From Xenophilus sp. Marseille-Q4582 (GTDB lineage: Bacteria; Pseudomonadota; Gammaproteobacteria; Burkholderiales; Burkholderiaceae_C): a stretch of DNA of 64,000 nt. Shown here one piece after another: positions 34,163 to 44,467 of the stretch. Below the pieces are notes generated by a model. It made no database searches, was not told the origin of the DNA, and worked only from the letters and a program-made list of their open reading frames with translations. The DNA is taken from the NCBI RefSeq assembly GCF_916700565.1, contig NZ_CAKAKO010000002.1:186001-250000 (forward strand), in the 5' to 3' direction. Each line of letters opens with the position of its first letter. The first letter of the stretch is position 1. The position numbers and the translations under genes were made by a program.

Positions 34163-36169
34163 TCAGGCCGCGGTGCGCTGCGCGTGCCTGGCGGCCAGCG
34201 CCACGTACCAGTCCAGGCAGCCCGGGTTGGCCATGGCCTCCTTGTTGACCACCTTCTCCAGCGGCTGGCCCAGCATCAGCTTCTTGATGGGCAGCTCCTG
34301 CTTCTTGCCCGACAGGGTGCGCGGGATCTCGGCGACCTGGAAGATGTCGTCGGGCAGGAAGCGCGGCGACAGCGCGGCGCGGATGGCGTCATTGAGCTTT
34401 TTGCGCATCGCATCGTCCAGCACGACGCCGGGGCGCAGCACCACGAAGAGCGGCATGTAGCTGTCGCGGCCCAGGTATTCGAGGTCCACCACCATCGAAT
34501 CGAGCACTTCGGGCAGGGCTTCGACGGCGTTGTAGATCTCGCTGGTGCCCATGCGCAGGCCCTGGCGGTTGATGGTGGCGTCGCTGCGGCCGTAGATGAC
34601 GCAGCCGCCGTCCTCGCCCACCTTGAGCCAATCGCCGTGGCGCCACACGCCCGGGTAGGTGTCGAAGTAGCTGGAGAGGTAGCGCGCGTTGCCGGGGTCG
34701 TTCCAGAAGTACAGCGGCATCGACGGGATGGGCTGCACGCAGACCAGCTCGCCCACCTCGCCGATCACGGGGCGGCCCTGCTCGTTCCAGGCTTCCACGG
34801 CAGCACCGATCTGGCGGCACTGCATCTGGCCCGGCACTTCGGGCAGTTCGCGGTGGCCGCCGACGAAGGCGCCGCAGAAGTCGGTGCCGCCCGAGATGTT
34901 GCACCACCACGGATCGGCCGACCCGGCGGCCTGGAGCTGCGCCGTGCCCCAGCGCTGCACGTCCTCGGCCAGCGGCGAGCCGGTGCTGCCCAGCGCCCGC
35001 ACGCGCGACAGGTCGCCGCAGTCCTTGGCCACCACGCCGGCCTTCATGCAGTTGGCGAAATAGGCCGCGCCGGCGCCGAAGAAGGTGACGCCATGGCGCG
35101 CGACGAAGCGCCACAGCACGGTCCAGTCGGGCTTGTCCTTGCTGCCGCCCGGGTGGCCGTCGAACAGGCAGATGGTGGTGCCGAAGGCCAGACCCGAGAG
35201 CTGCGAGTTCCACATCACCCAGCCCGTGGAGCTGTACCAGTGGTAGCGCTCGCCGCGGTTGTTGTCGCTGTAGCTGGCGCCCACGTCGTTGTGCAGCCCG
35301 CAGGCGTACATGTTGATGATGATGCCGCCCTGGCCGTGCACGATGGGCTTGGGCAGGCCGGTGGTGCCGCTGGAGTACACGACCCAGATCGGGTGGTCGA
35401 AAGGCAGCCATTCGGGCTCGAAGGCGGCCACCTCGGCGTCGTCGCGCGCGCTGGCGCTGGCCCAGTCGGCCTCGGCCGGGATCTGCGTGGCCGCATGCGG
35501 CGTGCGCAGCAGCAGCAGCTTCTGCACGCTGGGCAGCGCCTCGCGCAGCTGCTGCACGGTGGCGCTGCGGTCCAGCGCCTTGGCGCCGTAGTACACGCCG
35601 TCGGCGGCGATCAGCACCTTGGGCTCGATCTGCTTGAAGCGGTCCACCACGGCGGCGGTGCCCATGTCGGGCGCGCACACGCTCCACACCGCGCCCAGGC
35701 TGGAGCAGGCCAGGAAGGCGACGATGGTCTCGGGCACGTTGGGCAGGTAGGCGGCCACGCGGTCGCCGCGCTGCACGCCCAGCGACTTCAGCGTGAGTGC
35801 GACCGAAGCGACCTGGCGCCGCAGCTCGGGCCAGCTCATCTCGCGCACCTCGCCCAGCTCGTTCTCGCTCACGATGGCCAGGCAGCCGGCGGCGTGGGCT
35901 GCGTCCACATGGCGCAGCACCTCGCGCGCGTAGTTGACCTGTGCGCCGGGGAACCACTGGGCGCCCGGCATGCGGCGCTCGGCCAGCACCGCGGTGTGCG
36001 GCGTGGGCGAGCGCAGGCCGTAGTAGTCCCAGATGCTCTGCCAGAACGCGTCGAGCTCGGTGGTCGACCAGCGCCACAGCGCGTCGTAGCTGTCGAAGTG
36101 CAGGCCGCGCGTGTCGCGCAGCCAGTTCTGGTAGAGGCGGATCTGGGGAACGTAGGCAGGAAGGCTCAT
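34163..36169 (-). CDS. aacS: Acetoacetate-CoA ligase (acetoacetyl-CoA synthetase)
   Basis: A 668-residue AMP-forming ligase converting acetoacetate, ATP and CoA to acetoacetyl-CoA. AacS family blocks are visible: FDSYDALWRWSTTELDAFWQSIWDYYGL at the N-terminus, WFPGAQVNYAREVLRH, the AMP-binding loop VVYSSGTTGLPKPIVHGQGG, STGWVMWNSQLSGL, GGTDFCGAFVGG and the lysine block ELPIKKLM near the end. Length is typical. It is divergent from a TetR-led operon containing fumarylacetoacetase, whose product acetoacetate is its substrate. Two operator-like palindromes lie between them. Confidence 0.95.
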   Translation of the reverse strand: MSLPAYVPQIRLYQNWLRDTRGLHFDSYDALWRWSTTELDAFWQSIWDYYGLRSPTPHTAVLAERRMPGAQWFPGAQVNYAREVLRHVDAAHAAGCLAIVSENELGEVREMSWPELRRQVASVALTLKSLGVQRGDRVAAYLPNVPETIVAFLACSSLGAVWSVCAPDMGTAAVVDRFKQIEPKVLIAADGVYYGAKALDRSATVQQLREALPSVQKLLLLRTPHAATQIPAEADWASASARDDAEVAAFEPEWLPFDHPIWVVYSSGTTGLPKPIVHGQGGIIINMYACGLHNDVGASYSDNNRGERYHWYSSTGWVMWNSQLSGLAFGTTICLFDGHPGGSKDKPDWTVLWRFVARHGVTFFGAGAAYFANCMKAGVVAKDCGDLSRVRALGSTGSPLAEDVQRWGTAQLQAAGSADPWWCNISGGTDFCGAFVGGHRELPEVPGQMQCRQIGAAVEAWNEQGRPVIGEVGELVCVQPIPSMPLYFWNDPGNARYLSSYFDTYPGVWRHGDWLKVGEDGGCVIYGRSDATINRQGLRMGTSEIYNAVEALPEVLDSMVVDLEYLGRDSYMPLFVVLRPGVVLDDAMRKKLNDAIRAALSPRFLPDDIFQVAEIPRTLSGKKQELPIKKLMLGQPLEKVVNKEAMANPGCLDWYVALAARHAQRTAA

Positions 36170-36245
36170 CCGGCCAGCCTAATGCGGCGGCGCCGTCCGC
36201 TCAATGCGGATCGGCCCCAGCGCCGTCATTTCCGCGACTCGGGGT

Positions 36246-36282
36246 TTGTACGCGTGTACAAGTTATTTGTACGTTTGTTCAA
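36246..36282. promoter_or_regulatory. Paired TetR operator-like palindromes
   Basis: TTGTACGCGTGTACAA (36246-36261) has perfect 6-bp arms around a 4-bp spacer. TTGTACGTTTGTTCAA (36267-36282) repeats it with one arm mismatch. The two start 21 bp apart, two helical turns. They lie in the AT-richer gap between aacS and the TetR gene, 9 bp before the TetR ATG. Binding by the adjacent TetR is inferred. Confidence 0.7.
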
Positions 36283-36290
36283 TACGAAGC

Positions 36291-37040
36291 ATGGCTGTGC
36301 CGTCGACCTCCCGTTCATCGCCGCTGCGGGCAGCACGGGCAGCAGCGGCCGAGCCGCGCCCCGACCGCAAGCAGGCCATCCTGCTGGCGGCCGAGAAGCT
36401 CTTCGCCCGCTACGGCTACCACGCGGTGAGCATCCGCCAGATCGCCGACGAGGCCGGCGTGCCGCTGGCGCTGGTGGGCTATTACTTCGGGCCCAAGAAC
36501 GCGCTCTTCGAGGCCATCTTCGCGCACTGGCGCCCGACCATCGAGCGCCGCCTGGAAGCGCTGGCGGCGGTGCCCATCGACGCCGCCGACCCGCGCACGC
36601 TGCCGCGCATCATCGAGGCCTTCACGGCCCCGGTGCTGACCCTGCGCGCCAGCCACGAAGGCGAGTACTACGCGCTGCTGGTGGCGCGCGAGCTGTCGCA
36701 CGCCACGGAAGAGGCCGACCGCGTGCTGCGCCACTACTTCGACCCGCTGGCCACGGCCTTTATCGACGCCCTGCAGCGCGCCCTGCCGCACGCCACGCGC
36801 GCGCAGGTGGCCTGGGGCTACCAGTTCGCGCTCGGGGCGCTGCTGCACCACCTGACCGACACGCGCGTGGAGCGCCTGTCCGGCGGCGAGGCCCAGGCCA
36901 ACGACCCGGCCGCCGGCGCGCTGATGGTGGACTTCATCGCGGGCGGCCTGCGGGCCGCCATGCCGGCCCCCCGCGTTGCCCGCGCCGCTCGTACGAAGGC
37001 GGCGCCTTCCAAGAAGACCCACACACGGAGACAAGCCTGA
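36291..37040 (+). CDS. TetR-family regulator
   Basis: A 249-residue TetR protein. A short basic leader precedes the HTH ([52 protein letters not shown]); the ligand domain is helical and the C-terminus ends in a lysine/arginine-rich tail ([18 protein letters not shown]). ATG 36291 follows the operators directly. Its stop overlaps the start of the ABC receptor gene, so it leads that operon and probably represses it and aacS. Confidence 0.9.
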   Translation: MAVPSTSRSSPLRAARAAAAEPRPDRKQAILLAAEKLFARYGYHAVSIRQIADEAGVPLALVGYYFGPKNALFEAIFAHWRPTIERRLEALAAVPIDAADPRTLPRIIEAFTAPVLTLRASHEGEYYALLVARELSHATEEADRVLRHYFDPLATAFIDALQRALPHATRAQVAWGYQFALGALLHHLTDTRVERLSGGEAQANDPAAGALMVDFIAGGLRAAMPAPRVARAARTKAAPSKKTHTRRQA

Positions 37041-37984
37041 TGAAACGACGCACTGCACTTTCGGCGCTCGGCGCCGCCACGCTCGCGGCAGCCGCCCTGC
37101 CCGCCCGCGCCCAGGGCACGACCAAGATCGTGTTCGGTTTCACCGCGGTCACCGACTTCGCCTCGGTCTTCGTGGCCAAGGAAGAGGGCTACTTCACGAA
37201 GCGCGCGCTGGACGTGGAGCCGAAATTCATCCCGCTCAACTCCACCATTCCCGCCGCGCTGCAGTCCAGCTCCCTGACCATCGGCGGCCCCACGCCCTCG
37301 GTCTTCCTGCAGGCGGTGGACGGCGGGCTGGACCTGGTGCTGGTGGCCGGCGGCGGCCTCACGTCCAAGGGCATCACCGGCTTCGGCCTGGTGGCGCGCG
37401 CCGGCAGCGGCATCAAGACGGCGCAGGATTGCGTGGGCAAGAAGGTCGGCGTGCCGGGCCTGGGGGCCTTCCTGCACGTGACCTTCCGCGCCTGGCTCAA
37501 GGACCAGGGCGTGGACCACCGCAAGGTCAATTTCGTCGAGGCGGCCTTCCCGCAGCATGCGGACCTGCTGCGCGGCGGCTCGGTGGACGCGGTGGTCTCG
37601 GCCGATCCGTTCATGAGCCGCATCACCGAATCGGGCGCGGGCTACGTGGCCAGCTACTACTCCACCTTCCTGCCCGAGGGCAACCAGACCATCGTGCACG
37701 CCGCGCGGCGCGACTGGGCCGAGAAGAACCCGCAGGCGGTCCGCGCCTTCCGCGAATCGCTGGTGGAGGCGGCCGCCTTCATGGGCCAGCCGAAGAACGA
37801 TGCGCGCGTGCGTGCGGCCATCGGCAAGTACATCAAGCTGCCACCGGACGTGCTGGCGAAGGTGCAGATCTCGCCGCCCGGGCCGGTGGTCAACGACAAG
37901 CAGCTCGCCTACTGGGTCGGCCTGATGAAGGAGCAGGAGATGCTCAAGTCCACGATCGACGTGGCGCGGCTGATCGCGCGCTGA
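37040..37984 (+). CDS. NitT/TauT-type ABC transporter substrate-binding protein
   Basis: A 314-residue periplasmic receptor. It has a Tat-like signal ([25 protein letters not shown]), then the SsuA/NMT1-like fold: [50 protein letters not shown], and [13 protein letters not shown]. The ATG overlaps the TetR stop by one base. It delivers an unknown ligand to the ATPase and two permeases that follow. Confidence 0.88.
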   Translation: MKRRTALSALGAATLAAAALPARAQGTTKIVFGFTAVTDFASVFVAKEEGYFTKRALDVEPKFIPLNSTIPAALQSSSLTIGGPTPSVFLQAVDGGLDLVLVAGGGLTSKGITGFGLVARAGSGIKTAQDCVGKKVGVPGLGAFLHVTFRAWLKDQGVDHRKVNFVEAAFPQHADLLRGGSVDAVVSADPFMSRITESGAGYVASYYSTFLPEGNQTIVHAARRDWAEKNPQAVRAFRESLVEAAAFMGQPKNDARVRAAIGKYIKLPPDVLAKVQISPPGPVVNDKQLAYWVGLMKEQEMLKSTIDVARLIAR

Positions 37985-37998
37985 GGCCGCAGTCCGTC

Positions 37999-38830
<832 letters not shown>

Positions 38831-38838
<8 letters not shown>

Positions 38839-39601
38839 GCGGCGCCTGTGGACGGACCGGCTGCGGCCCTGGGTCATTCCGGCGCTGCTGCTGGGTGCCT
38901 TCGAAGCCTACGCGCGGCGCGCGGCGGCGCTGGGCAGCGATTCGCTGGCACCGCTCAGCGCGGCCGTCAAGGCCTTCGCCGGCGCGGCGATGGACGGCTC
39001 GCTGTGGCAGGCGACCGGCTTCACGCTGGGCACGGCCGCGCTGGGCCTGCTCGTGGGCGGCCTGCTGGCGCTGGCCGGCGGCATCGCGCTGGGGCTGTCG
39101 GCGCGCGCGGCGCGCATGGGCTTCATGACGACCGAGCTGCTGCGCACCGTGCCCTCGGTCGCGCTGATCCCGCTGGCCATGCTGATGTTCGGCTTCGGCG
39201 TGCGCATGGAGCTGGCCATCGTCGCCTTCGCCACCTTCTGGCCGCTGATGCTGCTGGTGCAGGCGGCCGTGCGGCAGGTAGAGCCGCGCCTGCTGGAGGT
39301 GAGCCGCGTGCTGGGCCTGTCGGCGCGCGAGCGGGCCTTCAAGATCGTGCTGCCGGCCATCGCGGCGCGCCTGTTCGTCGCGCTGCGCCTGGGCGTGGCG
39401 ATCGCGCTGGTGGTGGCGGTGACGGTGGAGATCGCCGCCAACCCGCACGGCATGGGCTACGCCATGATGATCGCGCAGCAGAGCTTCGACCCGGCGCTGA
39501 TGCTGGCCTGGCTGGGCTGGATCGGCGTGGTGGGCTATGCGGTCAACGCCGCCATGCTGCGGCTGCAGCGGCATGTCGCGCGCCGGATGGGGGCCGCATG
39601 A
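38831..39601 (+). CDS. NitT/TauT-type ABC transporter permease 1
   Basis: A 256-residue BPD-type permease with about six helices. The EAA loop reads [40 protein letters not shown]. It overlaps the ATPase gene at its start and the second permease by 4 bp at its end, so the importer has a heterodimeric membrane part. Confidence 0.9.
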
Positions 39602-40377
39602 ACGACCGCCCGACGTCGGCGAGCTGGCTGGGCTCCGCCCTGGTGCTCGGCGCGGTGATCGCGCTGTGGTGGGCGGCCAGCAACCTGGGCTGGGTGAGCC
39701 GCGTCTTCCTGCCCACGCCGCAGGCCACCTGGGGCGCGCTGGCCGAGGGCTTCAACCTGCGCGGCAACGGCCAGGGCGAGCTGGCCGCCTGGACCGTGGA
39801 CACCGTCGGCCGCATGCTGCAGGGCTGGCTGCTGGCCTCGCTGGCCGGCGTGGCGCTGGGCGTGCTGATCGGCGCCTCGGCCACGGCGCGCGACTGGCTG
39901 CAGCCGATGCTGGAGTTCGTCCGCCCGCTGCCCGCGTCGGCGGTGCTGCCGCTGGCGATCGCGATCTTCGGACTGAGCCCGCGCATGGTGCTGGCGGTGG
40001 TGGCCTTCGGTGCCATGTGGCCGGTGCTGCTGGCCACCGTGCACGGACTGGCCACCGTCGATGCACGGCTGGCCGAGGTGACGCGCTGCCTGCAGCTGTC
40101 GCGAACCGCCTTCATTTTCAAGATCGGCCTGCCGCACGCGCTGCCCGACATCCTGGCCGGCATGCGCCTGGCGCTCACCGTCGCGCTGATCGTGGCGGTG
40201 GTGGGCGAGATGATCGCCTCGCAGGGCGGCCTGGGCCAGGCCATCCTGCTGGCGGCCCGCGCCTTCCGCGCCAGCGAGCTCTTCGCCGGCATCGTGCTGC
40301 TGGGCCTGATCGGCTTCGTCAGCAACGCACTGCTGGCCTGGGCCGAACACCGCCTGCTGCGCTGGCAGCGGCCTTGA
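39598..40377 (+). CDS. NitT/TauT-type ABC transporter permease 2
   Basis: A 259-residue BPD-type permease with six helices. The EAA loop reads EVTRCLQLSRTAFIFKIGLPHALPDILAGMRLALTVALIV. It starts at ATG 39598 inside the end of permease 1 and is the last importer gene; 35 bp and a good AGGAG separate it from the cyclase gene. Confidence 0.9.
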   Translation: MNDRPTSASWLGSALVLGAVIALWWAASNLGWVSRVFLPTPQATWGALAEGFNLRGNGQGELAAWTVDTVGRMLQGWLLASLAGVALGVLIGASATARDWLQPMLEFVRPLPASAVLPLAIAIFGLSPRMVLAVVAFGAMWPVLLATVHGLATVDARLAEVTRCLQLSRTAFIFKIGLPHALPDILAGMRLALTVALIVAVVGEMIASQGGLGQAILLAARAFRASELFAGIVLLGLIGFVSNALLAWAEHRLLRWQRP

Positions 40378-40412
40378 ATCCACCCCCACGAACACCCCCA
40401 AGGAGACCTGCC

Positions 40413-41219
40413 ATGCCCCGCCGATTCGTCGACCTGTCGATCTACCTCGAGAACGACGTGCTGAGCGACCCGCCGCCCTTCGCGCCCAAGATCCAGTACT
40501 TCACGCACGAGAACACCGTCGAGCAGATCACGCCCTTCTTCCCCGGCCTGCAGAAGGCCGACCTGCCCGACGGCGAGGGCTGGGCGGTGGAGCAGGTGCA
40601 GCTGTCCACCCACAACGGCACGCACCTCGATGCGCCCTACCACTTCCACTCCACCATGGACAAGGCGCTGGGCGAGAAGAAGCCCGCCATCGCCATCGAC
40701 CAGGTGCCGCTGGAGTGGTGCTTCCAGCCGGGCGTGAAGCTGGACTTCCGCCATTTCGCCGACGGTTATGTGGTCACGGCCGCCGACGTGGAGGCCGAGC
40801 TCGCGCGCGTCGGCCACACGCTCAAGCCGCTGGAGATCGTGGTGGTCAACACCCGCGCCGGCGAGCGCTACGGGCAGCCCGACTACGTCTCCAGCGGCTG
40901 CGGCATGGGCTACGAGGCCACCATGTACCTGCTGGAGCGCGGCGTGCGCCTCACCGGCACCGACGGCTGGAGCTGGGACGCACCCTTCGTCCACACCGCG
41001 AAGAAGTACGGCGAGACGCAGGACGCGGGCCTGATCTGGGAAGGCCACAAGGCCGGCCGCGACATCGGCTACTGCCACCTCGAAAAGCTGCACAACCTCG
41101 AGGCGCTGCCGCCGCACGGCTTCTTCATCAGCTGCTTCCCGCACAAGATCCGGGGCGCATCGGCCGGCTGGACGCGCGCCGTCGCGATCTTCGACGAGGC
41201 CTTGATGGCCTCGGCCTGA
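40413..41219 (+). CDS. Cyclase-family metal-dependent hydrolase (PF04199)
   Basis: A 268-residue member of the family that includes bacterial kynurenine formamidase and isatin hydrolase. The metal motif HNGTHLDAPYHF is present, as are VVNTRAG, SSGCGMGYEATMYLLERGVRLTGTDGWSWD and the C-terminal histidine in CFPHKIRG. These enzymes hydrolyse cyclic amides, aryl formamides or lactones. AAGGAGA precedes ATG 40413. It lies between an importer and fumarylacetoacetase, so it probably acts on the imported compound upstream of FAH (inference). Confidence 0.88.
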   Translation: MPRRFVDLSIYLENDVLSDPPPFAPKIQYFTHENTVEQITPFFPGLQKADLPDGEGWAVEQVQLSTHNGTHLDAPYHFHSTMDKALGEKKPAIAIDQVPLEWCFQPGVKLDFRHFADGYVVTAADVEAELARVGHTLKPLEIVVVNTRAGERYGQPDYVSSGCGMGYEATMYLLERGVRLTGTDGWSWDAPFVHTAKKYGETQDAGLIWEGHKAGRDIGYCHLEKLHNLEALPPHGFFISCFPHKIRGASAGWTRAVAIFDEALMASA

Positions 41220-41232
41220 GGGGACGGCCTCG

Positions 41233-42567
41233 ATGGCGCTCGACCGCACCCACGATGCGCACGCGCGCAGCTGGCTGGCCTCGGCCAACGTCGCCGACGG
41301 CGACTTCCCGATCCAGAACCTGCCCTTCGGCGTGTTCCGCCGCGCGGGCAGCCAGGAGGCCTTCCGCGGCGGCGTGGCCCTGGGCGACCAGGTGATCGAC
41401 CTGCAGGCGGCTGCGCAGGCCGGCGCCTTCACCGGCCTCGCGGGCCAGGCGCTGCGGGCCGCGTCGCAGCCCACGCTCAACGCGCTGATGGCGATGGGCC
41501 CCGAGGCCTGGCATGCGCTGCGGCTCGCGCTCTTCGACGCCCTGGTCGACGGCGCCACGGGCCCGGCCACCGAGGCGTTGCGCGCCGCGCTCGTGCCGCA
41601 GGCGCAGGCCGAGCTCGGCCTGCCCAGCCGGATCGGTGACTACACCGACTTCTACACCTCGGTGCACCATGCGCTGAACGTGGGCCGGGTGCTCAAGCCG
41701 GACGATCCGCTCACGCCCAACTTCCGCTGGCTGCCCATCGCGTACCACGGCCGCGCCTCCAGCGTGGTGCCCAGCGGCACGCCCTTCCACCGCCCCTGGG
41801 GCCAGGCGATGGCGCCCGGCGCCAGCGCGCCGCAGTACGGCCCCTGCCGCCGGCTCGACTACGAGCTGGAGATGGGCTTCTACGTCGGCCCCGGCAACGC
41901 GCAGGGCCGGCCCATCGGCATTGGCGAGGCCGAGTCGCACCTCTTCGGCATGTGCCTGCTCAACGATTGGTCGGCGCGCGACCACCAGTTCTGGGAGATG
42001 GCGCCACTCGGGCCCTTCCTGGGCAAGAACTTCTGCACCAGCGTCTCGCCCTGGATCGTGACGATGGAGGCGCTGGCGCCCTACCGCGTGCCCTTCGAGC
42101 GGCCGGCCGACGAGCCGCAGCCGCTGGCCTACCTCGACAGCCCGGCCAACCGCGCACACGGCGGCGTGGACGTGCAGCTCGAGGTGCGGCTGCAGAGCCC
42201 GCGCCACCGCGCCGCCGGCCATGCGGGCGACCGCCTCTCGGCCACGAGCTTTCGCCACCAGTACTGGACGCTGGCGCAGATGGTGGCGCAGCACACGGTG
42301 GGCGGCTGCAACCTGCAGCCGGGCGACCTGCTGGGCACGGGCACCATCTCCGGCCCCACGCCCGGCGAGGCCGGCGCCATCGTCGAGCTCTCGCGCGGCG
42401 GCACGCAGCCCATCGAACTGCCCGCCACGGGCGAGACGCGCACCTTCCTCGAGGACGGCGACACGGTCGTCCTGCGCGGCTGGTGCCAGCGCGCCGGCCA
42501 TGCGCGCATCGGCTTCGGCGAATGCCGCGGCGAGGTGCTGCCGGCCGTGGACGCGGCCGCCCGTTAG
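41233..42567 (+). CDS. fahA: Fumarylacetoacetase
   Basis: A 444-residue enzyme splitting fumarylacetoacetate into fumarate and acetoacetate. The N-terminal SH3-like domain is followed by the catalytic domain: DYTDFYTSVHHALNVG (metal-binding aspartate and catalytic histidine region), PIAYHGRASSVVPSG, LDYELEMGFYVG, NDWSARDHQFWE and GTGTISGP. Length is close to eukaryotic and bacterial FAH. It starts 13 bp after the cyclase gene. The usual partners HmgA and maleylacetoacetate isomerase are not adjacent, though a GST-fold gene follows after 163 bp. Confidence 0.94.
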   Translation: MALDRTHDAHARSWLASANVADGDFPIQNLPFGVFRRAGSQEAFRGGVALGDQVIDLQAAAQAGAFTGLAGQALRAASQPTLNALMAMGPEAWHALRLALFDALVDGATGPATEALRAALVPQAQAELGLPSRIGDYTDFYTSVHHALNVGRVLKPDDPLTPNFRWLPIAYHGRASSVVPSGTPFHRPWGQAMAPGASAPQYGPCRRLDYELEMGFYVGPGNAQGRPIGIGEAESHLFGMCLLNDWSARDHQFWEMAPLGPFLGKNFCTSVSPWIVTMEALAPYRVPFERPADEPQPLAYLDSPANRAHGGVDVQLEVRLQSPRHRAAGHAGDRLSATSFRHQYWTLAQMVAQHTVGGCNLQPGDLLGTGTISGPTPGEAGAIVELSRGGTQPIELPATGETRTFLEDGDTVVLRGWCQRAGHARIGFGECRGEVLPAVDAAAR

Positions 42568-42730
42568 GGGCCGGCGCGGGCGGCCACGGCCGGCCGACGC
42601 CTGCGCGCGCGTGCGCAGACGTGCAGGACGCGCGCCGCATGCCCCCGCGACCGCAAGCCCTTCGCCGGCCGGCCGGCCGGCGCGCCCTGCGAATGGCCAC
42701 AATGGCCGATCCGCCAACGAGGACCTTCGC

Positions 42731-43438
42731 ATGAGCACGCTTTCCGACTTCCCGATCACGAAGAAATGGCCGGCCCGGCATCCGGAGCGCCTGCAGCTGT
42801 ATTCGCTGCCCACGCCCAACGGCGTGAAGGTGTCGATCCTGCTGGAAGAGCTGGGCCTGCCCTACGAGGTACACCGCGTGGACTTCGGCAGCAACGACCA
42901 GTTGTCGCCCGAATTCCTGTCGCTGAACCCGAACAACAAGATCCCCGCGATCATCGACCCGGACGGCCCCGGCGGCCAGCCGCTGGCGCTGTTCGAGTCG
43001 GGCGCCATCCTGGTCTACCTGGCCGAGAAGACTGGCCGCTTCATTCCGAAGGACGCCGCCGGGCGCTACCAGGCGCTGCAGTGGGTGATGTTCCAGATGG
43101 GCGGCATCGGCCCCATGTTCGGCCAGCTGGGCTTCTTCCACAAGTTCGCCGGCAAGGACTACGAGGACAAGCGCCCGCGCGACCGCTACGTGGCCGAGTC
43201 CAAGCGCCTGCTGGGCGTGCTGGACAGGCACCTGGCCGGCCGGGAATGGGTGCTGGGCAGCGAGTACGGCATCGCCGACATCGCCATCTTCCCGTGGGTG
43301 CGCAACCTCGTGGGCTTCTACGAGGCGCGCGAACTGGTGGGCTTCGACGACTTCCAGGAAGTGCAGCGCGTGCTGGACGCCTTCGTGGCGCGCCCGGCCG
43401 TGGCCCGCGGCCTGCAGATTCCGGCCGCGCCGCGCTGA
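42731..43438 (+). CDS. Glutathione S-transferase, Ure2p/YfcG-like
   Basis: A 235-residue GST. The thioredoxin-like N-terminal domain reads LQLYSLPTPNGVKVSILLEELGLPYEVHRVDF. NPNNKIPAIID with the cis-proline and FESGAILVYLAEKTG follow. The helical C-terminal domain has GSEYGIADIAIFPWV. The T-P-N-G-V-K active-site region is that of the Nu-class/YfcG group, not of maleylacetoacetate isomerase (no SSxxxRVR motif). It is separated from fahA by 163 bp, so co-transcription is uncertain. Confidence 0.9.
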   Translation: MSTLSDFPITKKWPARHPERLQLYSLPTPNGVKVSILLEELGLPYEVHRVDFGSNDQLSPEFLSLNPNNKIPAIIDPDGPGGQPLALFESGAILVYLAEKTGRFIPKDAAGRYQALQWVMFQMGGIGPMFGQLGFFHKFAGKDYEDKRPRDRYVAESKRLLGVLDRHLAGREWVLGSEYGIADIAIFPWVRNLVGFYEARELVGFDDFQEVQRVLDAFVARPAVARGLQIPAAPR

Positions 43439-43452
43439 GCGCTCGCGGCGCG

Positions 43453-43932
43453 TCAGCGCTGCAGGCCGTGCAGCAACTTGCGCACGCGCTTTTGCTCCTG
43501 CAGGCCCTGCTTGCGGGCCTTCTCCACCTGCCGGCCGGCCTGCGCCCAGGCGCCGCGCAGGCCGTTGGCGATGCGGGCGGCCGGCTGCTGCGCCCTGCGG
43601 TGGCGGCCCCACAGCAGGGCCGCGCCCACCCCGAGCGCAGCCGTCGACACCAGCGCCACCGCCCACAGCGGCGAGGGCGCGCTCGAGGGCGTGGCCGGCG
43701 TGGCGCGGTCTTTCTTCTTCTGCGCCTCGTCCTGGGGCACCGGGCTCACGGTGACCGATACCGGGTCGCTGGCCGGGAAGGACTGGGAGATCGCGTCGTC
43801 CAGCAGGTCCTCGCCGGGCTGGGCGCTCGGCAGCGGGCGCACCTTCTCGCCCTCTTCCGGATGGCTGGCGGTCGGGAAGGCGAAGGCGGGCGCGGCACCG
43901 TTCGTCGGGGTGTCGTTCGGCTGGCGGGTCAT
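43453..43932 (-). CDS. Hypothetical protein with DDAISQSFPASDP motif and one TM helix
   Basis: A 159-residue protein. The N-terminal half is polar and contains DDAISQSFPASDPVSVT, a motif seen in small proteins of Burkholderiales. A membrane helix follows (PLWAVALVSTAALGVGAALLWG, ~88-110), then a basic tail. A GGAGATC sequence precedes ATG 43932. It lies 35 bp downstream of the next small gene on the same strand. Function unknown. Confidence 0.7.
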   Translation of the reverse strand: MTRQPNDTPTNGAAPAFAFPTASHPEEGEKVRPLPSAQPGEDLLDDAISQSFPASDPVSVTVSPVPQDEAQKKKDRATPATPSSAPSPLWAVALVSTAALGVGAALLWGRHRRAQQPAARIANGLRGAWAQAGRQVEKARKQGLQEQKRVRKLLHGLQR

Positions 43933-43967
43933 GGTCGTGATCTCCTCTGAAGGCAAAAGGGAAAAGC

Positions 43968-44297
43968 TCAGGCGTTCATGGCGGCCTGCAGGGCCGCGGC
44001 GCTGTGGTGGTCGGGCGCTTCGGCCGAGCGGCGCAGGCGCGCACGCTCCAGCTGCAAGGTCAGCGCCTGGTGCCGGGCCAGGTCCTCCGGCGCCTGCGTG
44101 GGCCGGCGCACGAAGTCCAGGTACTGCTGCGACTGCGCGGCGCTCAGGCCCATCAGCACTTCGCGGCCGGCGGCGTCCAGCGCCAGCGCGCCGGCCCGCA
44201 TGAGGCTGGCGCGCTCGTCGGCCGACAGCGGCAGGCTGCGCGGCGCCGCCGCAGGGGCGGCAGGCGCGCGGGAAACGGCATCGGCGGCATCGGTCAT
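43968..44297 (-). CDS. Hypothetical helical protein
   Basis: A 109-residue alanine-rich, probably soluble helical protein (LSADERASLMRAGALALDAAGREVLMGLSAAQSQQYLDFVRRP). AGGAGAT lies directly upstream of ATG 44297. No family recognised. It is likely co-transcribed with the following single-TM protein gene. Confidence 0.6.
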   Translation of the reverse strand: MTDAADAVSRAPAAPAAAPRSLPLSADERASLMRAGALALDAAGREVLMGLSAAQSQQYLDFVRRPTQAPEDLARHQALTLQLERARLRRSAEAPDHHSAAALQAAMNA

Positions 44298-44467
44298 GGG
44301 CGGATCTCCTGAGGGACGCGGGCCGCGCCTCGACGGTTCGAGGCCCGCGGCGGGCGCCTGGAGGACCAAGGGTCGGCCCAAGCGCCGGCGGCGGCTGTGG
44401 GACAGTCCGGCAATGCGCGTAGGAGCGGGGCGGCGATGAAGACCCGCCCGGCCACGCGCGGGCGCCG

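Noticed and set aside
34184-36290. Long plus-strand open frame opposite aacS
   Set aside because: Shadow of acetoacetyl-CoA synthetase; low-complexity translation and no recognisable motif until the genuine downstream genes.
39543-41570. Very long minus-strand open frame opposite permease, cyclase and FAH genes
   Set aside because: Antisense shadow created by high GC; composition is arginine/alanine/glycine-rich without domain motifs, while the plus strand encodes clear enzymes.
42731-43438. GST gene as maleylacetoacetate isomerase partner of FAH
   Set aside because: The Zeta-class SSxxxRVR active-site motif is missing; the N-terminal TPNGVK region fits the Ure2p/YfcG group.
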